The position numbers and the translations under genes are program-made. Below, piece after piece: positions 41,843 through 50,677 of a DNA stretch of 64,000 nt. The stretch is from Bacteroidota bacterium (GTDB lineage: Bacteria > Bacteroidota > Bacteroidia > B-17B0 > Aurantibacillaceae): the NCBI GenBank assembly GCA_025362395.1, contig JANYGK010000048.1:1-64000 (forward strand). Reading direction: 5' to 3'. The notes beneath the pieces were generated by a model. That model ran no database searches, was not told the DNA's origin, and worked only from the letters and a program-made list of their open reading frames with translations. How positions within the stretch are numbered: the stretch's first letter is position 1; every line of letters starts with the position of its first letter.

Positions 41843-42853
41843 ATGAAAACGCCTATAAGATTATACTCTATACTTTTAATATTATGTGCAGCCCATATAG
41901 GGTTTACTCAAAATGGCAAGCCGGCTGCCGAGCCCTACTCATACTGCGGTTGGAACAATATGATCTTAAATAAAACATATCAATTTACAAATGAGGATTC
42001 GTGCCTGTTTGTTGTATCTACCCGGCATTATAACGATACCTTTAGAGAATTTGTAGATTATGATTACGACACCACCGGTACTTTAAAATATTTTGCTGTT
42101 TATTTTAAAGGTAATAATTGGACGACTGTTCCCTACCCTACTTTAGAAAAACTATTAGAACTAAAAGAAAGCTTTAAAGATTTTGTAGTGTTTACGGAAG
42201 GCCTTGGTAAAACTTTTACATCAGGCGTTGACAGGGGCACCAAGTTAATGCGGATCTATAACATTGATGAATTGTTTTTTGACTGGCCAACACAACGGCC
42301 TTATATGAAACGGGGGAAGAATATTAAAACAACCTATTTAGTTTCCGCTAAAGTGGCAAAGCCTTACGCAGCGTTTTTAGAAGAGTTTCAAAATTATAAA
42401 AACACACATGCTTCAAAATTTAAAACCACTACCCTGTTCTTTCACAGTATGGGAAACTTAATTTTAATGTATGACTTAAAGAGTGAACTTTTTAAAAACA
42501 TAAAACCCGGGCTGGCAGATAATGTATTGCTGAATGCGGCTTGTGTACCTCAGCACAAACATGCGGAATGGTTAAACAAATTAAGCTTTTCAAAAAACAT
42601 TTTTGTAACCGTTAATAAAAGAGACCGGAACCTTAACGGTGCAAGGCTCATTTTTTTCAGGCATCAACTCGGCGAAAAAGTGAAACAGCCTCTTTGTCCT
42701 AATGTACATTACATTAACTTTTCGAAAGTATTGCACAAGGAACATAACTATTATTTGATCCGTACTTTGCTGGCTCAAAAGCCTTTTTTAAAACAATTTT
42801 ATGCAGATATGTTTAAAGGTAAAATGCCCGTGTTGGAATATCCCAAGAGGTAA
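41843..42853 (+). CDS. Alpha/beta-hydrolase-like secreted protein (DUF900-type)
   Basis: The 336-residue protein has a signal peptide ending IGFTQ (about 23). FFHSMGNLILMYDL (about 205-218) fits a nucleophile elbow HSMGN, with the serine preceded by His as in lipase-like DUF900 proteins. A conserved Asp/His can be placed in NKRDRNLNG and HYINFSKVLHKEHNY. The residues near VVSTRHYND resemble the oxyanion-hole strand of DUF900. The substrate is unknown and hydrolase activity is inferred. Confidence 0.6.
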   Translation: MKTPIRLYSILLILCAAHIGFTQNGKPAAEPYSYCGWNNMILNKTYQFTNEDSCLFVVSTRHYNDTFREFVDYDYDTTGTLKYFAVYFKGNNWTTVPYPTLEKLLELKESFKDFVVFTEGLGKTFTSGVDRGTKLMRIYNIDELFFDWPTQRPYMKRGKNIKTTYLVSAKVAKPYAAFLEEFQNYKNTHASKFKTTTLFFHSMGNLILMYDLKSELFKNIKPGLADNVLLNAACVPQHKHAEWLNKLSFSKNIFVTVNKRDRNLNGARLIFFRHQLGEKVKQPLCPNVHYINFSKVLHKEHNYYLIRTLLAQKPFLKQFYADMFKGKMPVLEYPKR

Positions 42854-42880
42854 AATCGAGGCATGACATTACCTCGATGG

Positions 42881-44116
42881 TTAATTAAATGACTCCAATG
42901 TTTTTTTAATAATGGAAGCGCATTCTAAAATTTGCTCGTTAGTAATAACCAAAGGCGGTGCAAACCTAATAATATCGCCATGCGTAGGTTTAGCCAACAA
43001 TCCGTTTTCAGCCAGCTTTAAACACACTTCCCAGGCAGTAATGCCATTTATTTCTTTAATAACAATGGCGTTTAATAATCCTTTTCCACGAACCGTAGTA
43101 AGCCTTTCAGAATGAATAGCCCTTAATTCCGTTCTTAACACTTCACCGAGTTTTTCAGAATTCTCCGCAAGCCTTTCATCAATTACCACATTCATGGCAG
43201 TAATGGCAATTTTACAACCTAAAGGATTGCCTCCATAAGTTGAGCCGTGCTGTCCCGGTTTAATACACATCATTACCTCATCGTTAGCTAATACAGCAGA
43301 TACGGGGTACATGCCGCCGCTTAAAGCTTTTCCTAAAATAAGCATGTCAGGTTTTACCGACTCATGGTCGCAAGCCAGCATTTGGCCTGTACGGGCAATG
43401 CCTGTCTGAATTTCATCTGCTATAAACAGTACGTTAGCTGCTTTACACATTTCTGAACAGGTTCTTAAGTAACCTTCATTCGGCACCAATACTCCTGCTT
43501 CGCCTTGTATAGGCTCCACTAAAAACCCCACTACCGATGTATCTTTTAAGGCTTCCGCTAATGCTTCAATAGTGTTATAAGGAATGGTGATATAACCAGG
43601 GGTATAAGGCCCGAAATTTTTGCGGGCATCCGAGTCGGTGCTGGCAGATACAATAGAAATAGTACGGCCGTGAAAGTTGCCTGAGCATACAATAAGCTTA
43701 GCTGCATTCTCGGCAACGCCTTTTTTTTCGTAACCCCATTTACGGGCCAGTTTAATAGCGGTTTCAACGGCTTCGGCACCCGTGTTCATTGGCAATACTT
43801 TATCAAAGCCGAATAAACCGGTAATAAATTTTTCGTATTCTCCCAAAACATTATTATGAAATGCACGCGATGTTAAACTTAATTTTTGTGACTGTTCAAC
43901 TAATGTTTGAACAATTTTAGGATGACAGTGCCCCTGATTTACCGCACTGTATGCAGATAAGAAATCATAGTATTTTTTGCCGTCCACATCCCATACAAAC
44001 ACGCCCTGGCCGCGTTCCAAAACTACAGGTAAAGGGTGGTAATTATGCGCTCCGTATTTGTCTTCTAAGTCAATTATTTGTTGGCTTTTAACGGATAAGT
44101 TTGTTTCTGCGATCAT
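42881..44116 (-). CDS. rocD: Ornithine--oxo-acid transaminase
   Basis: The 411-residue class III aminotransferase has [56 protein letters not shown] with the PLP Asp, and [19 protein letters not shown] with the Schiff-base lysine. It transfers the delta-amino group of ornithine to 2-oxoglutarate. An in-frame ATG at 44137 would add seven residues, but a -7 promoter box overlaps it, so ATG 44116 (MIAETNLS) is preferred. No arginase gene is next to it. Confidence 0.93.
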   Translation of the reverse strand: MIAETNLSVKSQQIIDLEDKYGAHNYHPLPVVLERGQGVFVWDVDGKKYYDFLSAYSAVNQGHCHPKIVQTLVEQSQKLSLTSRAFHNNVLGEYEKFITGLFGFDKVLPMNTGAEAVETAIKLARKWGYEKKGVAENAAKLIVCSGNFHGRTISIVSASTDSDARKNFGPYTPGYITIPYNTIEALAEALKDTSVVGFLVEPIQGEAGVLVPNEGYLRTCSEMCKAANVLFIADEIQTGIARTGQMLACDHESVKPDMLILGKALSGGMYPVSAVLANDEVMMCIKPGQHGSTYGGNPLGCKIAITAMNVVIDERLAENSEKLGEVLRTELRAIHSERLTTVRGKGLLNAIVIKEINGITAWEVCLKLAENGLLAKPTHGDIIRFAPPLVITNEQILECASIIKKTLESFN

Positions 44117-44134
44117 AACACTAAGTTTAGTATA

Positions 44135-44142
44135 CAAAGATA
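44135..44142 (-). promoter_or_regulatory. -7 element of the rocD promoter
   Basis: TATCTTTG (minus strand, 44142-44135) is an exact TAnnTTTG match, giving a leader of about 13 nt to the ATG at 44116. A clear -33 box is not seen. Confidence 0.45.
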
Positions 44143-44252
44143 GAAAAAGCCACTTAAACCACCTAATACATAAAACCCATTATAATAGTGTGTGGTATTA
44201 AGCTATAACAGGCAATACCATTATTCTGTTACGCAGGCGGTTAAGAAACTAA

Positions 44253-44275
44253 AATAGTGTTCATTTCACTATTTC
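44253..44275. other. Small inverted repeat in the rocD-CDGSH gap
   Basis: AAATAGTG (44253-44260) pairs with CACTATTT (44268-44275) around a 7-nt loop, and TTTCACTATTTT recurs at about 44339-44350. The gap 44138-44435 has no ORF with coding signs; this repeat could be an operator or part of the divergent promoters. Confidence 0.3.
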
Positions 44276-44435
44276 TGTTTTCTGCCATTCATCTTGCTCC
44301 GTCAACTTTACTCATCATGGGTAATTAATAATATAAAGTTTCACTATTTTCAATTTATATTTTCTCTTATTATGCTAAATATGTATTTTAGTACTGAGTT
44401 AATGATGTAAGATATTACAAAAACATACAGTAACG

Positions 44436-44855
44436 ATGAGATCACAAGTTGTATGGAGACCTGTAGCGTGTATTCAATCTACCCTTTGCAGGAAGGGAGA
44501 AAAAGGATTAAAGGAAGTGTTTAACTCTATGGCAAAACCCCGAATAAAACCTACAGGCGCTCCCACGGATCATATTATTGAGCGCTTAAAGACTTGTCCT
44601 TCGGAAGCTTTAAGTTTTTATCATAATAATAAAGCGCCTGATACTGTTACAGCAGAGTACAAAGAACCTGTGATAGAAGTGTTACCTAACGGGCCTTTAC
44701 TTATACATGGTCATATACAGGTGAAGCATAAAGATACCTGCACCTCATTAAAAAATAAAGTAACCGTTTTTTGCCGTTGCGGCGCATCATCCAATAAACC
44801 CTATTGCGACGGCTCACATAACTCAAGTGGTTTCAACGGTATTAAATTTAATTAA
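44436..44855 (+). CDS. 4Fe-4S mono-cluster and CDGSH iron-sulfur protein
   Basis: The 139-residue protein joins an N-terminal divergent [4Fe-4S] domain (RPVACIQSTLC, then VFNSMAKPRIKP, TCPSEALSFYH) with a C-terminal CDGSH finger (FCRCGASSNKPYCDGSH). The latter holds a [2Fe-2S] cluster through three Cys and one His, as in mitoNEET. The N-terminus is 10-15 residues shorter than I expect; upstream in frame is a stop with no earlier ATG. A role in electron transfer or cluster handling is inferred. It sits 58 nt before a hydrolase gene. Confidence 0.88.
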   Translation: MRSQVVWRPVACIQSTLCRKGEKGLKEVFNSMAKPRIKPTGAPTDHIIERLKTCPSEALSFYHNNKAPDTVTAEYKEPVIEVLPNGPLLIHGHIQVKHKDTCTSLKNKVTVFCRCGASSNKPYCDGSHNSSGFNGIKFN

Positions 44856-44913
44856 TTTACTAAACTTTATTTACCTAATCCTGTTTTAATCTTAAAATCT
44901 AAAATCACTACTT

Positions 44914-45687
44914 ATGAAACATTTTATTTTTATTCTCATGGCTTCTTTATTCATTTCAATTTCCGCTTTTGCACAGGTAAAGCAGGTAAATTATACTGAC
45001 GGCGCTCAAAAATTAATAGGTTTTGCAACCGCTCCATCCGCCGGTGGAAAGGGTAAACCGGGCGTTTTAATATTACCCGCATGGATGGGAATTAATGACC
45101 ATTTTAAAAAGATAGCCGAAAAACTTTCGGCATTGGGTTATAACGTTTTTGTAGCAGACATTTACGGTGAAGGCAATTATCCGAAAGATAAGAAAGAAGC
45201 GGGAGAACGCTCAGGCTATTATAAAAGCCATACCGACGATTATAAAAGAAGAATAAAGCTTGCCATGGAAGAGTTGATAAAACAAGGGGCCGATCCTAAA
45301 AATATTGCAGTAACAGGATATTGTTTTGGTGGAGCGGGAGCGCTTGAAGCAGCAAGAGCTAATTTCGACGTAAGGGGAGTCATATCGTTTCACGGAAGCT
45401 ACGGCAAAGATACTACTCAAGCCTCGCAGGTTATTATTCCGAAAGTATTGGTATGCCATGGCGCCTTGGATCCTTACTCTTCGGAGGCACAAATAAAAGC
45501 ATTTCAAAAAGAAATGAATTCTGCTAAGGCTGATTGGCAAATGATCTATTATGCCAACGCGGTGCATTCGTTTACCGAACCGGCGGCGGGTAATGATCCT
45601 AATAAAGGAGCTGCTTATGATGAAAAAGCAGACAAGCGTTCATGGCAAGCTATGAAAGATTTTTTAAAGGAAGTTTTCAGTGAATAA
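44914..45687 (+). CDS. Exported dienelactone hydrolase family protein
   Basis: The 257-residue protein has a signal peptide (MKHFIFILMASLFISISAFAQ), then an alpha/beta-hydrolase domain with ILPAWMGINDHFKKIAEKLS, the Cys nucleophile in GYCFGGAGAL, LVCHGALDPYSS with the Asp, and NAVHSFTEPAAGND with the His. The Cys-Asp-His triad is that of DLH. Export to the periplasm is unusual for the original enzyme but common in this subgroup. Natural substrate unknown. Confidence 0.88.
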   Translation: MKHFIFILMASLFISISAFAQVKQVNYTDGAQKLIGFATAPSAGGKGKPGVLILPAWMGINDHFKKIAEKLSALGYNVFVADIYGEGNYPKDKKEAGERSGYYKSHTDDYKRRIKLAMEELIKQGADPKNIAVTGYCFGGAGALEAARANFDVRGVISFHGSYGKDTTQASQVIIPKVLVCHGALDPYSSEAQIKAFQKEMNSAKADWQMIYYANAVHSFTEPAAGNDPNKGAAYDEKADKRSWQAMKDFLKEVFSE

Positions 45688-45793
45688 TCAGAACCATAAG
45701 TATCAACGGTGTCAGTGAGAACATTTATGGATAATAGGATGAACAGATTTGATAAACTTTTTTTACAGCATCAAATTATATATCTTTAGCTGT

Positions 45794-46771
45794 ATGAAAA
45801 AAAATACTATTCTCAAAATCAGATCTTTCCTTATCCTCTTCGCCCTTTATTTTAGTTCAACGGCTTTTGCAACAAAAACCGCGCCTGATACGGTTTATAC
45901 AGGGATTTATATTACCAGTATTCACGATATTGATTTTAAGCAAAAGGAATATACCGTTAATTTGTGGTTATGGTTAACCTATAAAAACCGTGATTTTGAT
46001 TTTTTGCAAAACCTTGAAGTGCCGCAGGCAAAAACAGTAACTAAATCATATTCTACTTTAGATACCTCCGGTGAACACATTTATATATTGATGAAATTAC
46101 AGTGCGTGATGAAAGATTCCTGGAAAATCGATAACTTTCCGTTTGACAGCCAGAAGCTGCGTTTTGCTATTGAAAATTCACAATTTGATTCTCATTCACT
46201 TGTGTTTTCCGCAGATACTATGGGTAAACATTATGATCCTAAATTTACATTGAACGGTTGGGATATCGGGCGTTTCAATATAAAGACAGGCACAAAAGCG
46301 TATGAAACCGCATTCGGCGACCCTGAGCTTAGCAAGCCGCATTCAGAATACGGCACGTTTAAAGTTACCATGGAGCTTACCAGGAAAGCTATTGGCTTGT
46401 TTTGGAAAATGTTTATCGGCATGTACCTGGCATTTTTTATTGCCTTTGTTTGTTTTTTTATTCATGCCGAAAGTGTGGAATCGCGCTTTGGATTAAGTGT
46501 GGGCGCGCTGTTAGCGGTAGTAGGCAATAAATATGTGATCGATTCTTCGTTACCGGAGTCTACCACCTTTACCTTGGTTGACAGCCTGCATGGGCTTACC
46601 CTGCTTTTTATTTTTGGAATTATAGTTTCAAATATTTACGCCTTACATCTTATAAAAAGAGAGGAAATAAAAACTGCAAAGCGGTTTGATAACATAGCAT
46701 GGAAGATATGTTTAACAACTTATGTTCTTTTGAACAGTTACTTTATATACGTGGCAATCACAGGACGTTGA
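45794..46771 (+). CDS. Pentameric ligand-gated ion channel-like (Cys-loop superfamily) protein
   Basis: The 325-residue protein has a signal peptide (to about residue 26), an extracellular beta domain (30-195) with the superfamily signature DSWKIDNFPFDSQKLRF (FPFDSQ at 115-120), and four helices: M1 about 200-223, M2 about 232-249, M3 about 259-287 and M4 about 302-322. The M2-M3 linker with SLPEST resembles the LP motif of GLIC/ELIC. The Cys-loop disulfide is absent, as in known bacterial members. ATG 45794 is chosen since an upstream ATG (45749) adds a non-signal prefix. Ligand and ion selectivity unknown. Confidence 0.68.
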   Translation: MKKNTILKIRSFLILFALYFSSTAFATKTAPDTVYTGIYITSIHDIDFKQKEYTVNLWLWLTYKNRDFDFLQNLEVPQAKTVTKSYSTLDTSGEHIYILMKLQCVMKDSWKIDNFPFDSQKLRFAIENSQFDSHSLVFSADTMGKHYDPKFTLNGWDIGRFNIKTGTKAYETAFGDPELSKPHSEYGTFKVTMELTRKAIGLFWKMFIGMYLAFFIAFVCFFIHAESVESRFGLSVGALLAVVGNKYVIDSSLPESTTFTLVDSLHGLTLLFIFGIIVSNIYALHLIKREEIKTAKRFDNIAWKICLTTYVLLNSYFIYVAITGR

Positions 46772-46844
46772 TTGATATTATACTCTTTTCCTTCTGTGAT
46801 TTTATATGTTTATGTGATTAATTAAGCTTCCAAACTAATAAACG

Positions 46845-47228
46845 TTACAACACCAATTCTTCAAATAAGCGTTGCGCGGTCTGCTCCAGGTCATCACACA
46901 AGCCGGGATGCGGTCTTGATGTTTGAATAGCGGAGCTGCGCACGGCGGTTAACCAACGAAACCGCGAAGGAATATCCATTAGAGCAATAGAGCCGCATTT
47001 TTCCGCACCTGCTGCTATTTTTTGGAACGCATCTAAATTCGATTGAATTTGTTCCATGTCCAATTCTTTAGAAAATGATCCAAGCTTTGTTTCATTAATT
47101 GTAAAGTACACTTTAATAAACTTTGCTTTTTTACAAAAAAGAATGATACCTACATTCAGAAACTCTTCACGTTCCACAACCGGCAAGATCTGGATTACTG
47201 CATATTCATATAAGTGCTTTTCTTGCAT
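46845..47228 (-). CDS. DUF3037 protein paired with a HipA-like kinase
   Basis: The 127-residue protein reads MQEKHLYEYAVIQILPVVEREEFLNVG, then IILFCKKAKFIKVYF, matching DUF3037. An ATG at 47240 would add MKHN. It overlaps the 3' end of the HipA-like kinase gene by 23 nt, so the pair is translated together. The two families are neighbours in many genomes, which suggests a shared function, but none has been assigned. The protein is small, soluble and has no enzyme motif that I recognise. Confidence 0.82.
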   Translation of the reverse strand: MQEKHLYEYAVIQILPVVEREEFLNVGIILFCKKAKFIKVYFTINETKLGSFSKELDMEQIQSNLDAFQKIAAGAEKCGSIALMDIPSRFRWLTAVRSSAIQTSRPHPGLCDDLEQTAQRLFEELVL

Positions 47229-47997
47229 GTTGTGCTTCATTTATAAACGTGTCGGAATGTTCCAATCTCAAAGTCAAAAATTCGGAGTATATTTCACGGA
47301 GTGAATCGGGTGATTCGTCTGTTCCCTCCCAAAGCAGCCATTCATCGGGAATAAGTGATACAATGTGCCTGAGGTTTTGTTCATTTAAAATTTTTTTAAA
47401 CTCACTGTTTACCTCTTCCAATAACGAAGCCTGCGGTAGCAGCACATGATCTTTTATTAACGTGAATGGACTTTTTGCAGTAGTTTCCCAATTAGTCCAT
47501 GAATGATGAAAATATAAACAGGCCCCATGGTCGATGAGCCATAATTCCTTATGCCAAATCAGCATATTGGTATTTTTAAACGTACGGTCAACATTTGTAA
47601 TAAAAGCATCAAGCCACACAATTTGTGAAGCAAGCTTGGCATTTACGATCGTAACAACGGGATCGAAAGTGATAGCACCCGATAAAAAATGTAAGGCCAA
47701 GTTGAGTCCTTTACTTCCCTGCAACAAATCCTGAATTTCTTCGTCAGCTTCCGTGCGCCCAAAGGCTTCATCTAAATTAGCAAACACCAATTCAGGGATT
47801 TGTAACCCTAAAGTACGGGCAATTTCCCCGCCTATTAATTCTGCAATCAATGCTTTTGGCCCGTGTCCGTTTCCTTTAAATTTTAATACATATTTAAAAC
47901 CATCGTCAGCCTCGGCCAATGCAGGCAAAGAGCCGCCTTCGCGTAAAGGTGCAATATAACGCGTTATGTTTACGGTTCTTAAAAGCGGGTGTTGCAT
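47206..47997 (-). CDS. HipA-like kinase (HipA family)
   Basis: The 263-residue protein has the HipA kinase core without the usual N-terminal subdomain: K39 (YVLKFKG) for ATP, the catalytic loop LDAFITNVDRTFKNTN (D137 with Asn residues), and the metal Asp D156 (LIDHG). It is much shorter than HipA toxin (about 440 residues) and no HipB-like antitoxin gene is adjacent; the partner is the DUF3037 gene downstream. Kinase activity is inferred from the kept residues; the target (GltX in classical HipA) is unknown. Confidence 0.85.
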   Translation of the reverse strand: MQHPLLRTVNITRYIAPLREGGSLPALAEADDGFKYVLKFKGNGHGPKALIAELIGGEIARTLGLQIPELVFANLDEAFGRTEADEEIQDLLQGSKGLNLALHFLSGAITFDPVVTIVNAKLASQIVWLDAFITNVDRTFKNTNMLIWHKELWLIDHGACLYFHHSWTNWETTAKSPFTLIKDHVLLPQASLLEEVNSEFKKILNEQNLRHIVSLIPDEWLLWEGTDESPDSLREIYSEFLTLRLEHSDTFINEAQHARKALI

Positions 47998-48040
47998 AAT
48001 TTAAATTTAATGTATCAACAAAATGTATAATAAAAGTAAC

Positions 48041-48664
48041 TTATTTTATTTCCACTATTTCTTTTCCGTTTTCATTAATGAAAAATGTTTTACCGTTAAG
48101 CTTTACCTGCGCCCAATTATCATGCACAGCTCCAAAGGCTTCAATTTTATCATATAATGGCTTTACTACTTCCTTACCTGTATTATCAATAAAACCAAGC
48201 TTATCGTTTAATTTAACCAATGCTAAATTATCACGGTAGCTTCCAAAAGCTCCTATGTTATCATAAACAGGTTTTACTATTTCCTTACCTGTATTATCAA
48301 TAAAACCAAGCTTATTGTTTAACTTAACCAATGCCAAATTATCACGGTAGCTTCCAAAAGCCCATATATTGTCGTAAATAGGTTTTACTACTTCCTTACC
48401 TGTATTATCAATAAAACCAAGCTTATTGTTTAACCTAACTAATGCTAAATTATCACCATAGCTTCCAAAAACTCCTATCTCATCGTAAATAGGTTTTACT
48501 ACTTCATACCCTTTACTGTCAATAAAACCATATTTTTGATTTAAGGTAACTTTGGCCCAAGCATCATTATATATCCCGAAGGCGTCCACTTTATCGTACG
48601 ATTTTTGTGAAAAGAATGTCATTGAGATACACAACATGATTAAACTTATTATTGCTTTTTTCAT
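48041..48664 (-). CDS. WG-repeat secreted protein with recent tandem repeats
   Basis: The 207-residue protein has a signal peptide (MKKAIISLIMLCISMTFFSQ) and five WG repeats. Three consecutive units are 37 residues (111 bp) long and almost identical, e.g. FGSYRDNLALVKLNNKLGFIDNTGKE, including at the DNA level, which points to recent duplication. The repeat is of the KWG type known in exported proteins of unknown function. It has its own gap on both sides and no operon partner is obvious. Confidence 0.85.
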   Translation of the reverse strand: MKKAIISLIMLCISMTFFSQKSYDKVDAFGIYNDAWAKVTLNQKYGFIDSKGYEVVKPIYDEIGVFGSYGDNLALVRLNNKLGFIDNTGKEVVKPIYDNIWAFGSYRDNLALVKLNNKLGFIDNTGKEIVKPVYDNIGAFGSYRDNLALVKLNDKLGFIDNTGKEVVKPLYDKIEAFGAVHDNWAQVKLNGKTFFINENGKEIVEIK

Positions 48665-48832
48665 TATAGTATTACAGGTTAAGATTATTAAAAACTCCTT
48701 GTATTATATAGCAAAGCTAAATGTTTATTGGCCATCTGCAAAGCGAAAATTAATTAATTGTCTACCGCTTTTGCAATGCTTTGCCGAATGCCCGCATTTT
48801 TGGTAGGTGCTGTTATGGGCTGGTTTTATTAG

Positions 48833-49489
48833 CTAATTGCAGTAATCCTTTACTAACACTATGCCTGGCGTAAAACCATACTCAATTGATTTTCTTAAGT
48901 CTTCACAAAATATTTTGCCTTTATTCATTTGCATTTTTGCGAAACCACGCATTAAATAACCAAAACCTAAGGTGTGGTAATTCCAGTCTTGTTTGTTCTT
49001 CGGAGATTTTATTAGCGCTTCCATAAAATCAATGCCCCTTGTTAAATCCATTTCTGCGCCATTTACATCTTCTAATTTACTTTTACAAAATCCTCTTTGT
49101 ATTAAATATTTTCCAATGAATTGATTAGTTGAATTTACTTTTTCGATTTTTATTGTTGTTAGTTCATTAGGGTTAAAATAGTTAATGTATTTAGTTAAAT
49201 ATGGTATTGCTCCTTGGTAGTCTTGTGTTTGTGATAGACAGTAACCTAAGTCACCATAAGCAGAATGCTTTAATTCTTGATCATAAATCTTAGAAATGAA
49301 TAATTGGTAATTTTCTATTGCTGGTTCATAATTTTCCATTAGCATTTGAGCAGTGGCAGTTTGTAATATTTTCCAATTTTCGTCTGTTGTTTGGAATTTT
49401 TGGGGTTTAGGCTGTGTTGACTTAGTTTGTGCGTTTAAATTCACAGAATAACTAAATATTAAGAATAAAATAAAAGCTTGAATTTTCAT
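48833..49489 (-). CDS. Secreted TPR-like protein
   Basis: The 218-residue protein has a signal peptide (to about NLNAQ) and two or three TPR-like helical pairs: MLMENYEPAIENYQLFISKIYD, LKHSAYGDLGYCLSQTQDYQGAIPYLTKYI and FCKSKLEDVNGAEMDLTRGIDFM. TPR proteins are scaffolds; the partner is unknown. It lies 23 nt after a gene for a short hypothetical protein on the same strand. Confidence 0.7.
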   Translation of the reverse strand: MKIQAFILFLIFSYSVNLNAQTKSTQPKPQKFQTTDENWKILQTATAQMLMENYEPAIENYQLFISKIYDQELKHSAYGDLGYCLSQTQDYQGAIPYLTKYINYFNPNELTTIKIEKVNSTNQFIGKYLIQRGFCKSKLEDVNGAEMDLTRGIDFMEALIKSPKNKQDWNYHTLGFGYLMRGFAKMQMNKGKIFCEDLRKSIEYGFTPGIVLVKDYCN

Positions 49490-49512
49490 ATTTATTGTTT
49501 TTTAATTAAGGA

Positions 49513-49872
49513 CTATTTTTCGCAACTTATTTTAAAATTCATCTTTGATAAATCGAGTTCGTTTGATTTTAAAATAAATTTAAGTGGCGGGATAGCTGCA
49601 CGATGATCTTTTGAGTGGATTTCACAACGGAATTCTTCACTCTCGCCGGTTTCGTTTGAAAACAGATTTGCTAGATTATCTGTATTAAATTCTCTATCTG
49701 ATTTGTCAATTATACAAAATTGAATAGATTGATAATTTTCTTTATTTAAGCCGTTATTGTCTATTATTTTTAGTTTTGCAGTCGGTGTTATATGCTCGAT
49801 GGTTACCTCATGTTGACTAGAAGAAGTATTATATGTAGTTGATAAAAATGCTGGGCGTCTTGGTAATTCCAT
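49513..49872 (-). CDS. Hypothetical protein
   Basis: The 119-residue protein has no signal peptide or transmembrane segment. It contains short beta-like stretches (EVTIEHITPTAKLKII, FCIIDKSD, FKISCEK) and a polar composition. I do not recognise the family. Its stop is 23 nt before the TPR gene start, in the same direction, so they may be cotranscribed. The region 49873-50098 before it shows no gene. Confidence 0.5.
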   Translation of the reverse strand: MELPRRPAFLSTTYNTSSSQHEVTIEHITPTAKLKIIDNNGLNKENYQSIQFCIIDKSDREFNTDNLANLFSNETGESEEFRCEIHSKDHRAAIPPLKFILKSNELDLSKMNFKISCEK

Positions 49873-50098
49873 TGTTTACTTTTTTTATAATTTAAATATA
49901 AAATATAACTTTAATATAGGTGCTATTTTCTGAGGTTATTTTTCTAAACTTGCTTATAACGGATTGCAGCTAAATTTTAGTTTGGGCTTTGAAACTATTT
50001 CTACCGAAATATTACTGACAAAGCTAAATGTTTTACGGAGATGACAACAAATAATAAATCTTTAAGAACTTATAAGAGTTTTTAACTAATTATTCTGT

Positions 50099-50677
50099 TC
50101 ACCGGGTATTAATATTTTGATAACGCAACGTCACTACACCCGATTTAAATGTTTTTGTATCTGTTAATTTTAATCCTTGTATTTCATTAAGCTCCACTTT
50201 TTCAAATAACCGTTTTCCTTTACCTCCAAGCATAGGGTGTACCGAAAAATAATACTCGTCTATAAAGTTAGCTTTGGCAAGCTCTGCCAAAACACCGGGA
50301 CTTCCTAATAACAGAATGTTCTTTTTTGAACGTAGTTTTAACTCTGCAATTGTTCCTTCTGTTAAATCATTGATGCCGGTAGTATTGTGCCATGCGGCTT
50401 TATGAATTTTACCTGACACCACTACTTTTTCAACCGAATTAATAAGCCGTGCAAATTCCTGTATAGGCTCCGGTAATGTGAGGTCTTTTAAAGCAAGTGG
50501 CCAGTAGCTTTCAAACAATTCATAGGTTACCCTGCCTAACAATACCATGTCGGCATTCTTTAGCAATTCGTTTATAAATTGATGGTGTTCTTCGTCTTCA
50601 ACAACCTGTGTATGATTACAAAAGCCGTCGGGCGTTATATTTATGGCTGAAATTAATTTGCTCATCGGGAATATCAT
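50099..50677 (-). CDS. Dihydrofolate reductase family protein (RibD C-terminal type)
   Basis: The 192-residue protein has the DHFR/RibD-C pattern: SAINITPDGFCNH near the start, DMVLLGRVTYELFESYWP, VVVSGKIHKAAWHNTT, NILLLGSPGVLAELAKANFIDEYYFSVHPMLGGKGKRLF. It probably binds NADPH. It is not the folate enzyme proper. Its ATG shares one base with the stop of tex (TAATG); an in-frame ATG at 50665 (MSKLISAIN) is a plausible alternative start. Substrate unknown. Confidence 0.85.
   Translation of the reverse strand: MIFPMSKLISAINITPDGFCNHTQVVEDEEHHQFINELLKNADMVLLGRVTYELFESYWPLALKDLTLPEPIQEFARLINSVEKVVVSGKIHKAAWHNTTGINDLTEGTIAELKLRSKKNILLLGSPGVLAELAKANFIDEYYFSVHPMLGGKGKRLFEKVELNEIQGLKLTDTKTFKSGVVTLRYQNINTR

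Noticed and set aside
47206-47997. Classical HipBA toxin-antitoxin locus
   Set aside because: There is no HipB-like DNA-binding gene upstream, the kinase is much shorter than HipA, and the partner is DUF3037.
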